Shown: positions 28,035 through 41,932, counted from the first letter of the stretch. The stretch: 64,000 bases of DNA from Sideroxydans sp. (GCA_028707175.1 JAQTUV010000005.1:271618-335617), one strand, 5' to 3'. Notes: generated by a model not told the origin, from the letters alone. Program-made: numbers and translations.

Positions 28035-28931
28035 TTATTTCTTTTTCTTCTCGATCATGTCGTGCATGATTGGCGACAGGATGATTTCCATCGCGTGGCT
28101 CATTTTTCCGCCTGGCACCACCATGGTGTTGGCGCGAGACATGAATGCGTTAGGGATCATGCTGAGGAAGTAAGGGAAATCAACACCCTTTGGATTGCGG
28201 AAGCGGATGATGACGAAGCTCTCATCAGGCGTTGGAATGTCGCGCGCAACGAAAGGATTCGATGTGTCCACAGTCGCCACACGTTGGAAGTTGATGTCCG
28301 TGTGCGTGAATTGTGGGGTGATGTATTTGATGTAGTCAGGCATGCGACGCATGATGGTGTCTACAGTCGCTTCTGCTGAATAACCACGCTCTGCCTTGTC
28401 GCGATGGATCTTTTGGATCCATTCCAAGTTGACGACTGGCACAACGCCGATACCCAGATCGACATAGCGACGTGCGTCGATGCCTTTGGATTCATCTTGT
28501 GCCAAACCATGCAGACCTTCGTAGAACAACAGGTCAGAGCCGGCTTCGATATCTTCCCAAGGAGTGAATACGCCTGGAGTCAGGTTGGTCAAACCGAAAT
28601 GCTTGTTGTGCTCTACGGCCTCAACATCGCTGTGAACGTAGTAGCGACGTTGGCACATACCGCTCTCGCCGTATTGCTTGAACATGCCTTCGATCTTGTC
28701 GAAGTGGTTGGCTTCTGGGCCAAAGTGGCTGAATGTGTTGTTACCAGCCTTGGCTGCTTCTGCAGCAGCAGCGCGGAACGCCATACGGTCCAAGCTGTGC
28801 AAGCTGTCGCCTTCAACAACAGCGGCTTTGATGCTTTCGCGGCGGAAGATGTTTTCAAACGCGCGTTTAACGGTGGTGGTACCAGCGCCGGATGAACCGG
28901 TTACAGCAATAACGGGGTGCTTTGTAGACAT
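28035..28931 (-). CDS. prkB: phosphoribulokinase (class I)
   Basis: Calvin-cycle kinase that converts ribulose 5-phosphate to ribulose 1,5-bisphosphate. The 298 residues match the proteobacterial class I enzyme: P-loop GSSGAGTTTVKRAFE near residue 12, VVEGDSLHS, RYYVHSDVEAVEHNKHFG and LLFYEGLHGLAQDE. AGGAGA lies 8 bases before the ATG and a TATAAT box is upstream. No RuBisCO gene is in the window. Its presence indicates an autotrophic lifestyle, since this enzyme is dedicated to carbon fixation. Confidence 0.95.
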   Translation of the reverse strand: MSTKHPVIAVTGSSGAGTTTVKRAFENIFRRESIKAAVVEGDSLHSLDRMAFRAAAAEAAKAGNNTFSHFGPEANHFDKIEGMFKQYGESGMCQRRYYVHSDVEAVEHNKHFGLTNLTPGVFTPWEDIEAGSDLLFYEGLHGLAQDESKGIDARRYVDLGIGVVPVVNLEWIQKIHRDKAERGYSAEATVDTIMRRMPDYIKYITPQFTHTDINFQRVATVDTSNPFVARDIPTPDESFVIIRFRNPKGVDFPYFLSMIPNAFMSRANTMVVPGGKMSHAMEIILSPIMHDMIEKKKK

Positions 28932-28961
28932 AACGACTCTCCTGAACGATGACTAATAATG

Positions 28962-28967
28962 ATTATA
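28962..28967 (-). promoter_or_regulatory. -10 box upstream of prkB
   Basis: A perfect TATAAT on the minus strand lies 30 bases before the prkB ATG. No convincing -35 box is visible at the standard distance. Confidence 0.4.
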
Positions 28968-29006
28968 AAAAATTTTTGGTGGGCGATTCTAACCCAGTTT
29001 ACTTGG

Positions 29007-32613
<3,607 letters not shown>

Positions 32614-32614
<1 letters not shown>

Positions 32615-33117
32615 TGAAGAACGTGATGCGGGCATTCATATTACTAGCGGCACTGTCGCTGACTGCGTGCGGATTCCATCTGCGCGGCAGCCAAGCACAG
32701 GATATGGCGTTCGCATTCAAATCACTCTACCTCAAAGCACCCGCTGAAACGCAATTCGTCACCGATCTGCGCACCGCGTTGAAGACTAACAAGGTAGCGC
32801 TAACTCCGGCTGCTGATACTGCCGAACTGGTACTCGAAGTCGTTTCAGAACAGACTAACAAGAACATTCTGTCTCTCTCGGGTAGCGGTCGCGTGCAAGA
32901 GTATCATCTCGTCTACCGTGTTTCGTTGCGCGCCTTTGATAACAAGCAGATTGATTGGCTAACGCCGGAAGAGATTTTGCTCACTCGTAATTTAGCGTAT
33001 GACGACGCGCAGATCTTGGCGAAAGAACAAGAAGAGGCGCAATTGTTCCGAGATATGCGCAGCGATGCAGTAGGACAAGCTATACGCCGCCTGAACCGAG
33101 CTAAACCTCAACTGTGA
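32614..33117 (+). CDS. lptE: LPS-assembly lipoprotein LptE
   Basis: Outer-membrane lipoprotein that plugs the LptD barrel and helps deliver lipopolysaccharide; lptD is also in this window. The 167 residues have lipobox LSLTACGFHLRG, a hallmark of LptE, and an alpha/beta domain (SLYLKAPAETQFVTDLRTALK, LVLEVVSEQTNKNILSLSGSGRVQEY). Its ATG overlaps the leuS stop by one base. Confidence 0.92.
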
Positions 33118-33121
33118 TCTC

Positions 33122-34135
33122 ATGAGAATCTCGACCGAAGACCTGCCGCAACATCTGAAACGGGGACTCGGGGCGTTGTACGTCATTCACGGCGAAGCCC
33201 TGCTGCTCGCCATCGAAGCTGCCGATGCCATCCGCAATGCCGCACGCGAAGCGGGATACACCGAGCGCGAGACCATCATCGCGGAGCAATATTTCAAATG
33301 GGGTGAACTACGCAACAGCGCACAAAGCATGTCGCTGTTCTCCTCGCGCAAAGTAATCGACCTGCGCATCCCGTCGGGCAAGCCCGGTGTGGAAGGTGCA
33401 CAGGCGTTACAAGACCACTGCGAGAATCTCGACCCAGACACTCTCACTCTCATCTCGCTGCCCAAACTTGAAGGCACGGCCCTCAAGAGCAAGTGGTTCG
33501 CCGCACTGGAACAACACGGCACCATCATCAGCGCGGATGAAGTCTCCCTCGCGGCCTTGCCCACTTGGATCGCAGGCAGACTACGCCGCCAAGGACAATC
33601 TGCTGATGCGGACACCTTGAAGTTCCTCGCCGACAAGGTGGAAGGCAATCTGTTGGCGGCTTATCAAGAGATACAAAAGCTCGCGCTACTCTTCCCCGAG
33701 GGCACATTGACCTTCGACCAAGTCAAAGACTCGGTGATGGACGTAGCGCGTTATGACGTATTCAAACTCTCCGAAGCGATGCTCCTTGGTGATGCTGAAC
33801 GTTATGCACGCATCCTTGATGGTCTGCGTGCCGAGGGCACAGCCACCGTGCTCATCCTGTGGGCGATCGCGGAAGACATTCGCGCGTTGGCAAAAGTCTC
33901 GCGTGCTATGCAGCAGAGCGGCAACCTTGCGGGGGCATTACGCGATGCGCGGGTGTGGGGGGCGAAACAGAAATTGATCGAACGCTCCGTACGCCGTTTC
34001 ACCCCCACCTTTGCGGAACGTGCCTTACGCCAAGCTGCGCTGATCGACCGCCTTATTAAAGGTCTGCGCCAAGGTGATGTATGGGATGAGCTGCTACAGC
34101 TGGGTGTCCGCTGTGCCCGTGCAGGTGCGAGATGA
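33122..34135 (+). CDS. holA: DNA polymerase III subunit delta
   Basis: Clamp-loader subunit that opens the beta sliding clamp. The 337 residues show the family pattern: YVIHGEALLLAIEAADAIR, LFSSRKVIDLRIPSGKPG, LLAAYQEIQKLALLFPEG and VMDVARYDVFKLSEAML, with the lid and collar domains following. It is 4 bases after lptE, the conserved leuS-lptE-holA order. Confidence 0.93.
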   Translation: MRISTEDLPQHLKRGLGALYVIHGEALLLAIEAADAIRNAAREAGYTERETIIAEQYFKWGELRNSAQSMSLFSSRKVIDLRIPSGKPGVEGAQALQDHCENLDPDTLTLISLPKLEGTALKSKWFAALEQHGTIISADEVSLAALPTWIAGRLRRQGQSADADTLKFLADKVEGNLLAAYQEIQKLALLFPEGTLTFDQVKDSVMDVARYDVFKLSEAMLLGDAERYARILDGLRAEGTATVLILWAIAEDIRALAKVSRAMQQSGNLAGALRDARVWGAKQKLIERSVRRFTPTFAERALRQAALIDRLIKGLRQGDVWDELLQLGVRCARAGAR

Positions 34136-34458
34136 GCGAAGTGTTGCTGGTCATCAGCAATACACCTGACCGCGCCACGGCGGAGCGTATCGCAGGCGAA
34201 CTGGTCGCAAGCCATGCCGCAGCGTGCGTGAACATATTGGCCAAATGTAGCTCTATCTATCGCTGGGAAGGCAAGGTCGAGAGCGCCACCGAAGTCCCTT
34301 TGCTCATCAAGACTACTGCCGAGGCCTACCCACGATTAGAGGCAGAATTGCGTAAACTGCACCCCTACACCGTACCCGAGATCATCGCGATCCCCATCAG
34401 CGCGGGCCTACCTGCCTATTTGGGCTGGGTGAATACAGAGACTAGGAAGACCATATGA
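34132..34458 (+). CDS. cutA: divalent-cation tolerance protein CutA
   Basis: A 108-residue trimeric ferredoxin-like-fold protein: VISNTPDRATAERIAGELV, AACVNILAKCSSIYRWEGKVE, LLIKTTAEAYPRLEAEL and HPYTVPEIIAIPI. It was named for copper tolerance in E. coli, where it also sits next to dsbD, as here. The biochemical role is unsettled. It overlaps holA and dsbD as ATGA on both sides. Confidence 0.95.
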   Translation: MSEVLLVISNTPDRATAERIAGELVASHAAACVNILAKCSSIYRWEGKVESATEVPLLIKTTAEAYPRLEAELRKLHPYTVPEIIAIPISAGLPAYLGWVNTETRKTI

Positions 34459-36248
34459 TTCGTCGTTTGTTGCTGACCGTTTTGTTATTCATCGTGCCGC
34501 TGGCGCAGGCGGACATGCTTTCCTTTGGTAGCAAGAAACCCAGCTTCCTGCCCGCCGATCAAGCCTTCGACTTAAGTGTGAGTACCGTCGATCAAAAGAC
34601 CCTCATCGGCAGTTTCAAAATCACTCCCGGCTACTACCTGTATCGCGACAAAATCCATTTCACCTTGGCGGATGGTAAGCCGACACAGCTGACCTTACCC
34701 AAGGGCGAGGAAAAAGACGACCCCAATTTCGGCCTCATCGAGGTGTATCACCAATCCTTTCAAGCTGAGATCAAGTTACCCGAAGTCGATGTGAAAAAAA
34801 CACTGGTGGTGAACGCCAGTTATCAAGGTTGTAGCGACAACGGCCTGTGCTACCCGCCCATCGACAAGACTTTCAATATCGAGTTGATGCCCTCCATCAC
34901 GGCGGCGACTCCTGCCACTGCGACCACCTCCGCAGCTGTCAAATCCGCCCCTGAGAACGAGAACACACAGATCGCCAAGGTGTTCCAAAGCGGCAGCTTC
35001 TGGCTCATCGTCTCCTTCTTCTTCGGCGCGGGCTTGCTGCTCTCGCTGACGCCGTGCGTGTTCCCCATGATCCCCATTCTGTCGGGCATCATCGTCGGGC
35101 GTGGCCACAAGATCACCCACATGCACGCCTTCATCCTGTCGCTGGCTTATGTATTGGGCATGGCTGTCACCTACGCCATCGCCGGTGTGGCAGCGGGCTA
35201 TTCCGGCGACCTCATTTCGAATTCGCTGCAAACCCCTTGGGTACTGGGCAGTTTTGCTGCACTGTTCATTGTGCTGTCGCTATCCATGTTCGGCTTCTAT
35301 GAGTTGCAATTACCTTCCGCGCTACAAAGCAAACTCACTGACACCAGCAATAAACTGCACGGTGGTCACTTGTCCGGCGTGTTCAGCATGGGCGCACTGT
35401 CCGCCATCATCATGGGGCCTTGCGTGGCCGCCCCGCTCGCAGGCGCGCTCCTATATATAAGTCAGACGCACGATGCGGTGCTGGGCGGAACGGCACTGTT
35501 CGTGATGGCGCTAGGTATGGGCGTACCACTTCTCATCATCGGCACCTCGGCGGGCACCTTGTTGCCCAAAGCGGGCGCTTGGATGGAATCGGTGAAGCGC
35601 TTCTTCGGCGTAATGATGTTGGCCTTAGCCATCTGGATCGTCTCTCCGGTCATCCCGCTCGCCGTGCAGATGGGACTGTGGGCAGCGCTGCTGATCTTCT
35701 CGGCAATCTATCTGCATGCACTCGATCCGCTTCCCCATACCGCACGCGGCTTAGACAAACTCGGCAAAGGCCTAGGTATCTTGGCCTTATTGCTTGGAGT
35801 GGCTTACCTCATCGGCGCATTGTCTGGCGCACGCGACATCCTGCGCCCGCTCGGCAACCTCGGACGCGCTACTGCTGAAGCAAATCACAGCCTAGCCTTT
35901 GAAAGAATAAAGTCGAACGCGGAGCTTGATGCAAAGATCGCCCAAGCCGCTGGCAAGACCGTGATGCTGGATTTCTACGCCGATTGGTGTGTCTCCTGCA
36001 AAGAGATGGAGCGTTTCACTTTTTCCGATGCGAGTGTGCAAGCCAAACTGAAAGACACCCTTCTGCTTCAAGCCGACGTCACCGCCAACGATGCAGACGA
36101 CAAAGCTTTGCTGCAACGTTTCCAGCTGTTTGGCCCTCCCGCTACACTATTCTTCGACAGACAAGGCAAGGAAATGGCCGACTCTAGAGTCGTCGGCTAC
36201 CAAGATCCCCGTCAATTCACCGACTCCCTGAGTAGCGCCGGTCTATAG
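34455..36248 (+). CDS. dsbD: thiol:disulfide interchange protein DsbD
   Basis: Inner-membrane reductase that carries electrons from cytoplasmic thioredoxin to the periplasm. The 597 residues contain a signal peptide (VLLFIVPLAQA), the N-terminal alpha domain with its Cys pair (YQGCSDNGLCYPP), a central eight-helix domain with TPCVFPM and MGPCVAAPLAG, and a C-terminal thioredoxin-like domain with DFYADWCVSCKEMER. It feeds DsbC and cytochrome c maturation. It is the last gene of the leuS operon. Confidence 0.95.
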   Translation: MIRRLLLTVLLFIVPLAQADMLSFGSKKPSFLPADQAFDLSVSTVDQKTLIGSFKITPGYYLYRDKIHFTLADGKPTQLTLPKGEEKDDPNFGLIEVYHQSFQAEIKLPEVDVKKTLVVNASYQGCSDNGLCYPPIDKTFNIELMPSITAATPATATTSAAVKSAPENENTQIAKVFQSGSFWLIVSFFFGAGLLLSLTPCVFPMIPILSGIIVGRGHKITHMHAFILSLAYVLGMAVTYAIAGVAAGYSGDLISNSLQTPWVLGSFAALFIVLSLSMFGFYELQLPSALQSKLTDTSNKLHGGHLSGVFSMGALSAIIMGPCVAAPLAGALLYISQTHDAVLGGTALFVMALGMGVPLLIIGTSAGTLLPKAGAWMESVKRFFGVMMLALAIWIVSPVIPLAVQMGLWAALLIFSAIYLHALDPLPHTARGLDKLGKGLGILALLLGVAYLIGALSGARDILRPLGNLGRATAEANHSLAFERIKSNAELDAKIAQAAGKTVMLDFYADWCVSCKEMERFTFSDASVQAKLKDTLLLQADVTANDADDKALLQRFQLFGPPATLFFDRQGKEMADSRVVGYQDPRQFTDSLSSAGL

Positions 36249-36314
36249 CCCTGATTTTTCTCAATTTCTTTTAATGGGTGGACAAACCGGCCCATTTTGC
36301 GGCAAACTGCATCC

Positions 36315-36758
36315 ATGAAGAACATCCTAGTCCTCCACGGCCCCAACTTAAATCTGCTCGGCACACGCGAGCCAGATGTGTATGGCCGCGTCACGTTGGA
36401 CGAAATTAACGCCAAGTTAACCGCACAAGCCATAGCAAGTGAAGCAAAGCTGGCTCACTTCCAAAGTAATACGGAAGGTGCACTAGTTGATCGTGTGCAA
36501 CAGGCACGTACCGATGGGATTGAGTTCATCATCATCAACCCTGCCGCGTTCACACATACCAGCGTAGCGATTCGCGACGCCTTGTCGGCGGTGAATATCC
36601 CATTCGTCGAGGTGCACCTTTCGAACGTGTTCGCCCGCGAGGCGTTCCGCAAAGAGTCTTATTTCTCCGACATCGCTGTCGGGGTCATCAGTGGTTTGGG
36701 CGCAAAAGGCTACGACCTTGCCCTGCAATTCGCACTACAACATTCTGTGAGGAGATAA
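36315..36758 (+). CDS. aroQ: type II 3-dehydroquinate dehydratase
   Basis: Third shikimate-pathway enzyme, 147 residues, dodecameric type II family. It shows [18 protein letters not shown] with the active-site Tyr, [33 protein letters not shown] and [16 protein letters not shown]. The ATG at 36315 matches family N termini; the upstream TTG does not. It begins the conserved aroQ-accB-accC-prmA cluster. Confidence 0.95.
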   Translation: MKNILVLHGPNLNLLGTREPDVYGRVTLDEINAKLTAQAIASEAKLAHFQSNTEGALVDRVQQARTDGIEFIIINPAAFTHTSVAIRDALSAVNIPFVEVHLSNVFAREAFRKESYFSDIAVGVISGLGAKGYDLALQFALQHSVRR

Positions 36759-36760
36759 AA

Positions 36761-37213
36761 ATGGATCTACGCAAACTCAAAACTTTGATCGAACTCGTTG
36801 AGAACTCGGGTATCGCCGAGTTAGAACTGACCGAGGGCGAAGAGCATGTGCGCATCTCACGCATGAGTTCAGTATCTGCTCCTGCAGTACAACATCACTA
36901 TGCAGCTGCACCAATGGCGGCTCCTGTAGCTGCAGCCCCCGCTGCTGCCGCAGCACCTGCTGCACCCGCAGAGCCAGAAGGCCACGTCGTAAAATCACCT
37001 ATGGTAGGCAGCTTCTACCGCGCAGCATCCCCTGGTGCAAAGGCATTTGTTGATGTCGGCGCTACTGTGAACGCGGGTGACACCATCTGCATCATTGAGG
37101 CAATGAAGCTGTTGAACGAAATCGAAGCCGACAAAGCTGGCGTGATCAAAGCCATCTTGGTTGAAAATGGCCAAGCAGTTGAATTCGGCCAACCTTTGTT
37201 CATTATCGGTTAA
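36761..37213 (+). CDS. accB: biotin carboxyl carrier protein of acetyl-CoA carboxylase
   Basis: Carrier subunit for the first step of fatty-acid synthesis. The 150 residues have an N-terminal helix region, an Ala/Pro-rich flexible linker ([20 protein letters not shown]) and the biotinyl domain with the thumb and the [12 protein letters not shown] motif, whose Lys carries biotin. It starts 2 bases after aroQ and has a good GGAG ribosome-binding site. Confidence 0.95.
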   Translation: MDLRKLKTLIELVENSGIAELELTEGEEHVRISRMSSVSAPAVQHHYAAAPMAAPVAAAPAAAAAPAAPAEPEGHVVKSPMVGSFYRAASPGAKAFVDVGATVNAGDTICIIEAMKLLNEIEADKAGVIKAILVENGQAVEFGQPLFIIG

Positions 37214-37273
37214 GACATCATGGCCGTATTCGAACGCAAACCCAAGACTCCAGCTCCACCGGAGACACCCATC

Positions 37274-38629
37274 ATGTTTGACAAGATCCTTATCGCCAAT
37301 CGCGGCGAGATCGCGCTACGTATCCAGCGCGCATGCCGCGAGATGGGCATTAAGACCGTCGCCGTTCACTCTGAAGCAGATGCCGATGCAAAATACGTGA
37401 AGTTGGCCGACGAGTCCGTCTGTATCGGACCCGCAAGTTCCAGCCTAAGTTACCTCAACGTTCCCGCCATCATCAGTGCCGCCGAAGTGACCGACGCGCA
37501 AGCGATCCATCCAGGCTATGGCTTCCTGTCCGAGAACGCTGACTTTTCCGAGCGCGTTGAGAAATCTGGTTTCGTCTTCATCGGCCCGCGTGCTGAGACC
37601 ATCCGCCTAATGGGCGATAAAGTCTCTGCCAAGAGCGCAATGAAGAAGGCCGGTGTACCTTGCGTACCCGGCGTTGAAGGAGCACTGCCGGACGATCCAG
37701 CAGAGATCATCAAGACTGCTCGCTTCATCGGCTATCCCGTCATCATCAAGGCATCAGGTGGCGGTGGCGGACGTGGTATGCGCGTAGTACATACCGAAGC
37801 GGCATTGCTGAATGCGGTGACGATGACCAAGACGGAAGCGCAAGCGGCCTTCAACAATCCCATGGTGTACATGGAGAAGTTCTTGGAGAACCCGCGCCAC
37901 ATCGAGATCCAAGTATTGGCCGACCAACACGGCAACGCAGTGTACTTAGGCGAACGTGACTGCTCGATGCAGCGTCGTCACCAGAAGATTATCGAAGAGG
38001 CGCCTGCCTACCACTTGAATCCAAAATTGCGCGACAAGATCGGCGAACGCTGTGCTGAAGCCTGCCGCAAGATCGGTTATCGCGGTGCGGGCACGTTCGA
38101 GTTCTTGTACGAGAACGGCGAGTTCTACTTCATCGAGATGAACACCCGTGTTCAAGTCGAGCACCCCGTGTCTGAAATGATTACCGGTATCGACATCGTG
38201 CAACAACAGATCCGCATTGCTGCAGGCGAGAAGCTACCTTTCCGCCAAAAGGACATCCAGTTCCGTGGCCATGCTATCGAGTGCCGTATCAATGCCGAGC
38301 ATCCCTACACGTTCGTGCCGTCGCCTGGCCGTATCACCAACTGGCACGTGCCCGGCGGCCCTGGTATCCGTGTCGATTCGCATGTTTATAACAACTACTT
38401 TATCCCGCCTCACTACGATTCCATGATCGGCAAAGTGATCGCTTACGGTGACACTCGCGACCAAGCAATCGCTCGTATGCGCACTGCTTTGTCCGAGATG
38501 GTGGTTGAGGGCATCAACACCAACATTCCATTGCATCAGGAGTTGATGAGCGATGCTGCATTCGTGAACGGCGGCACCAGCATCCATTATTTGGAACACA
38601 AGCTGGCTGAACGCACCAAGGGTAAGTAA
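37274..38629 (+). CDS. accC: acetyl-CoA carboxylase biotin carboxylase subunit
   Basis: ATP-grasp enzyme that carboxylates biotin on AccB. The 451 residues from the ATG at 37274 ([17 protein letters not shown]) fit the family; the ORF's extra 18 residues from 37220 do not, and GGAG lies 9 bases before 37274. Motifs include [14 protein letters not shown] for ATP binding, [20 protein letters not shown] and [20 protein letters not shown]. Confidence 0.94.
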   Translation: MFDKILIANRGEIALRIQRACREMGIKTVAVHSEADADAKYVKLADESVCIGPASSSLSYLNVPAIISAAEVTDAQAIHPGYGFLSENADFSERVEKSGFVFIGPRAETIRLMGDKVSAKSAMKKAGVPCVPGVEGALPDDPAEIIKTARFIGYPVIIKASGGGGGRGMRVVHTEAALLNAVTMTKTEAQAAFNNPMVYMEKFLENPRHIEIQVLADQHGNAVYLGERDCSMQRRHQKIIEEAPAYHLNPKLRDKIGERCAEACRKIGYRGAGTFEFLYENGEFYFIEMNTRVQVEHPVSEMITGIDIVQQQIRIAAGEKLPFRQKDIQFRGHAIECRINAEHPYTFVPSPGRITNWHVPGGPGIRVDSHVYNNYFIPPHYDSMIGKVIAYGDTRDQAIARMRTALSEMVVEGINTNIPLHQELMSDAAFVNGGTSIHYLEHKLAERTKGK

Positions 38630-39519
38630 TGGCGTGGCTCAATTTGTCGATACGCGCCGAGGCGAGCTATGCCGAGGCGTTGAGTGAGGCGCTCCTAGAA
38701 CAAGGAGCGCTCTCAGTCGACATGTTGGATGCCGATGCGGACACCCCTGACGAACAAGCCATTTTTGGCGAGCCAGGGGAACCCACTTCGGCAGTCTGGC
38801 AACACAATCTCGTCAATGCATTATTTGAAAGCGATGCCGATGTGGCTGGCGCATTCAAAACCTGCTGTGGCGCCCTCAACATTTCACCACTCCCTGAACA
38901 CCGCATCGAGTCCTTAGAAGAAAGTGATTGGGTGCGTCTCACCCAAGCGCAATTCGATCCGATCCGTATCTCACAGCGCTTGTGGATCGTGCCAACTTGG
39001 CACACTCCATCCGACCCGAGTGCAATCAATATCGCCCTTGATCCTGGTCTTGCTTTTGGCACCGGAAGTCATCCAACCACTCGTTTGTGTCTGCGTTGGT
39101 TAGATAACAACTTGGCAGGTGGAGAGAGCGTGCTGGATTATGGCTGTGGCTCAGGCATCTTAGCGATTGCCGCCTTAAAGTTGGGTGCGGCCAGCGCGAT
39201 TGGTGTAGATGTGGACACACAAGCGGTGCAAGCCAGCCACGACAATGCGCTCGCCAACCAAGTGCAAGGAAATTTCTATCTCCCAGATGGTGTTTCGTTG
39301 ACTCAGTATGATGTCGTGGTTGCCAATATCCTCACCAATCCGTTGCGCGCGCTCGCACCGTTGCTAGCCAGTGCAACGAAAACGGGCGGCCGCATCGTGC
39401 TATCAGGCATTCTTGCCGAGCAGGCAGATGAGGTCATGCGCATCTATGGCCAGTGGTTCAACCTTGTGCCAGCGACCATCGAGGACGGCTGGTGTTGCCT
39501 ATCAGGCAGCAAAAAATGA
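38629..39519 (+). CDS. prmA: ribosomal protein L11 methyltransferase
   Basis: SAM-dependent enzyme that trimethylates L11. The 296 residues have the N-terminal recognition domain (WLNLSIRAEASYAEAL) and the methyltransferase domain with PGLAFGTGSHPTTRLCLRWL, LDYGCGSGILAIAALKLGA and DVVVANILTNPLRALAPLL. The ATG overlaps the accC stop by one base. Confidence 0.95.
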   Translation: MAWLNLSIRAEASYAEALSEALLEQGALSVDMLDADADTPDEQAIFGEPGEPTSAVWQHNLVNALFESDADVAGAFKTCCGALNISPLPEHRIESLEESDWVRLTQAQFDPIRISQRLWIVPTWHTPSDPSAINIALDPGLAFGTGSHPTTRLCLRWLDNNLAGGESVLDYGCGSGILAIAALKLGAASAIGVDVDTQAVQASHDNALANQVQGNFYLPDGVSLTQYDVVVANILTNPLRALAPLLASATKTGGRIVLSGILAEQADEVMRIYGQWFNLVPATIEDGWCCLSGSKK

Positions 39520-40499
39520 CTACGGTCACAAAATGCCCTGAATGCAGAACACGCTTCAAGGTATCGGATGAACAACTTGCTGCACATGATGGCCTAGTTC
39601 GTTGTGGGCGCTGCCGTCATATCTTCAATGCAAGCGAGAATCTGTATGACAACGAGCCAAGCCCCCAACTAAATCTGCCAATTGAGATCACTGCAGACGA
39701 ATTGCCGGACGCTGAACGCTCGGAACCAGAGCTCATTGTTGCCGATGAAACAACGGTTGCGGATATCGACCTTCCACCTCTTAATACCGACCTCGACCAG
39801 GCACTTTCCCAAACCGAACTTGATATCACCACGACCCAAGTTGACGCCCCGCCCGACGAGGTCACACAAGACCCGCCACTCGCCGTCGAAGCTACGCCCA
39901 TATTGCTGGAACATGACCTCACGCCTATCGCCGATGTGCGGGGGCTTGAAGACCAAGACGCCCCTGTCATCGAATTTGCCGAAGCAGATTCGGCCGCCGT
40001 TGCCCAAGATGAACCACGTAAACGCCCTTGGGGAAGCATTGCGGGGGTATTTCTGCTCATCATATTGCTGCTATTGCAGGCGACCTATTTTTACCGCATA
40101 CAAATCGCCTCTCACTTACCTGGCCTCAAGCCCTTACTATTGCAAGCCTGTGCACCACTGGAATGCACAGTGGATCTTCCTAAAGAGATTGACTTGCTCA
40201 CCATCGAATCCTCGGAGCTGGAATCTGATCCGACAATAGTCAGCCAAATTACTTTGCACGCACTGTTACACAACCGTGCCACCTACACACAAGCCTTCCC
40301 CAATTTGGAACTTGCGCTCACTGACGTACAAGATCAAGTCATTGCACGTCGCATCTTCACCCCCAACGACTATTTGAGTGCCCCCCATCAAGCATCCTCT
40401 GGATTCTTCTCTAACCGCGATCTTGATATCGCGTTGCACATGGATACTGCAGACCTGAAACCCGCAGGTTATCGGCTGTTCCTGTTTTACCCGCAGTAA
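39516..40499 (+). CDS. zinc-ribbon and DUF3426 domain membrane protein
   Basis: A 327-residue protein that starts at 39516 by ATGA overlap with prmA. The N terminus is an MJ0042-type zinc finger (CPECRTRFKV and RCGRCRHIFNA), followed by a long acidic, Asp/Glu-rich linker, one transmembrane helix (WGSIAGVFLLIILLLLQATYF, about 185-205) and a C-terminal DUF3426 domain (LPGLKPLLLQACAPLECTV). This architecture next to prmA is common in betaproteobacteria; no function is known. Confidence 0.85.
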   Translation: MTTVTKCPECRTRFKVSDEQLAAHDGLVRCGRCRHIFNASENLYDNEPSPQLNLPIEITADELPDAERSEPELIVADETTVADIDLPPLNTDLDQALSQTELDITTTQVDAPPDEVTQDPPLAVEATPILLEHDLTPIADVRGLEDQDAPVIEFAEADSAAVAQDEPRKRPWGSIAGVFLLIILLLLQATYFYRIQIASHLPGLKPLLLQACAPLECTVDLPKEIDLLTIESSELESDPTIVSQITLHALLHNRATYTQAFPNLELALTDVQDQVIARRIFTPNDYLSAPHQASSGFFSNRDLDIALHMDTADLKPAGYRLFLFYPQ

Positions 40500-40510
40500 T
40501 CCCCTTCCGC

Positions 40511-40516
40511 TATAAT
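40511..40516 (+). promoter_or_regulatory. -10 box of the gcv operon
   Basis: A perfect TATAAT lies about 19 bases before the start of the glycine riboswitch. The -35 region is poorly conserved. Confidence 0.55.
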
Positions 40517-40534
40517 TCGTCCGCCGTTAAAACC

Positions 40535-40699
40535 GACTGGGAGAGCGTGCTGGTGACAGCACCGCCGAAGGCGCAACACCCGTAACCGCTCAGGCTCAAG
40601 AACCAATCGGAACAGGCGAATCTGGAGAGCGCTGCAAATGCAGCCACCGAAGGGGCAGGCAACGCAAGTTGTAATCTCTCAGGTACAAAGGACAGATGG
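40535..40699 (+). ncRNA. tandem glycine riboswitch
   Basis: Two consecutive aptamers with the glycine-riboswitch consensus. The first runs CTGGGAGAGCG ... CGCCGAAGGCGCAA ... CTCAGGCTCAAG; the second runs TCTGGAGAGCG ... CCACCGAAGGGGCA ... TCTCTCAGGTACAAAGGACAG. They are joined by a short linker and followed directly by a terminator before gcvT. By analogy with known examples, glycine binding should raise expression of the cleavage genes. Confidence 0.93.
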
Positions 40700-40732
40700 G
40701 GCGCAGCGCGAGATCGCGCTGCGCCTTTTTTT
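40700..40732 (+). terminator. riboswitch expression-platform terminator
   Basis: An 11-bp perfect G/C stem GGCGCAGCGCG / CGCGCTGCGCC with loop AGAT, followed by seven T. It stands between aptamer II and gcvT, so the switch most likely acts by transcription termination. Confidence 0.88.
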
Positions 40733-40751
40733 ATTCTTAATGAAAGCGCAT

Positions 40752-41837
40752 ATGACGACTCTCAAGGCAACGCCACTCAATGCCGCACACCGCGCGATGG
40801 GCGCAAAGATGGTGGATTTCGGCGGCTGGGATATGCCGGTCAACTACGGCTCACAGATCGACGAACACCATCAAGTCCGTAACGACGTCGGCATGTTCGA
40901 CGTATGCCACATGCGCGTCGTCGATGCCAAAGGCGACGGCGTGCGCGCTTTCCTGCGCTACCTGCTAGCAAACAACGCCGACAAGATCACCGTGCCCGGC
41001 AAGGCGCTCTATTCCGCCATGCTGCGCCCAAACGGCGGTGTCATCGACGATCTAATCATCTACTTCATGACCGAACAATGGTTCCGCATCGTGGTGAATG
41101 CGGGCACTGCCGACAAAGACATCGCGTGGATGAAAGAACAAGCCGCAGTGCATGCGCCCGCGCTGACCATCACCTCGCGCGATGACTTGGCGATGGTCGC
41201 CATCCAAGGTCCTAACGCGCGCACCAAAGTGTGGGAAGTGTTGCCCCAGACTAAAGCCGCGACAGAAAACCTCGTGAATTTCCAAGCAGCCGATTGCGGC
41301 GAATACTTCGTAGCGCGTACCGGCTACACCGGCGAAGATGGTTTCGAAGTGATGCTGCAGAAAGAGAAAGTAGACGCGTTCTGGTACGCACTGAACAAAG
41401 TCGGCGTCAAACCCATCGGCCTCGGCGCACGCGACACGCTGCGTCTGGAAGCGGGGATGAACCTATACGGACAAGACATGAACGAGAGCGTCGGCCCGCT
41501 GGAATCCGGTCTCGCTTGGACGGTCGATCTAAAGAGCGAACGCGACTTCATCGGCAAAGCCGCGCTGTTGGCTAACCCGCCCAGCAGCAAACTCGTTGGC
41601 TTGGTGTTGTTGGATCGCGGCGTGTTGCGTGGACACCAGAAGGTAAAGACGCCGCATGGCGAAGGCGAGATCACCAGTGGCAGCTTCTCACCCACGCTAG
41701 AAAAATCTATCGCACTGGCTCGCGTGCCGAACGGGGTTGCGATAGGCGATACCGTGCAAGTCGAGATACGCGACAAGTTGTTGAATGCATCTGTAGTGAA
41801 ATATCCGTTCGCACGTAACGGCAAAGGTTTGTTGTAG
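40752..41837 (+). CDS. gcvT: glycine cleavage system T protein
   Basis: Aminomethyltransferase that moves the methylene group to tetrahydrofolate and releases ammonia. The 361 residues from the ATG at 40752 ([20 protein letters not shown]) match the family, with [47 protein letters not shown] and [21 protein letters not shown]. An ATG four codons earlier is possible. It is the first gene after the glycine riboswitch. Confidence 0.95.
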   Translation: MTTLKATPLNAAHRAMGAKMVDFGGWDMPVNYGSQIDEHHQVRNDVGMFDVCHMRVVDAKGDGVRAFLRYLLANNADKITVPGKALYSAMLRPNGGVIDDLIIYFMTEQWFRIVVNAGTADKDIAWMKEQAAVHAPALTITSRDDLAMVAIQGPNARTKVWEVLPQTKAATENLVNFQAADCGEYFVARTGYTGEDGFEVMLQKEKVDAFWYALNKVGVKPIGLGARDTLRLEAGMNLYGQDMNESVGPLESGLAWTVDLKSERDFIGKAALLANPPSSKLVGLVLLDRGVLRGHQKVKTPHGEGEITSGSFSPTLEKSIALARVPNGVAIGDTVQVEIRDKLLNASVVKYPFARNGKGLL

Positions 41838-41932
41838 GTTGGGCTTCCCCGCAGGGGTTCTCGTACCCTTTGGGTGTAGCCCGACAGCACTCATATTTTG
41901 ATAACACTTTGTCGGGTTAAAACCCGACCTAC
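41835..41932 (+). repeat. REP-like inverted repeats between gcvT and gcvH
   Basis: The spacer holds GTAGGTTGGGCT ... GTAGCCCGAC and then GTCGGGTTAAAACCCGACCTAC, the same sequence family as the 45313 element. The first arm overlaps the gcvT stop codon. Confidence 0.75.

Noticed and set aside
36273-36298. Hairpin AATGGG / CCCATT between dsbD and aroQ as a terminator
   Set aside because: The stem is short with a 12-base loop and few T after it; it is too weak to call.
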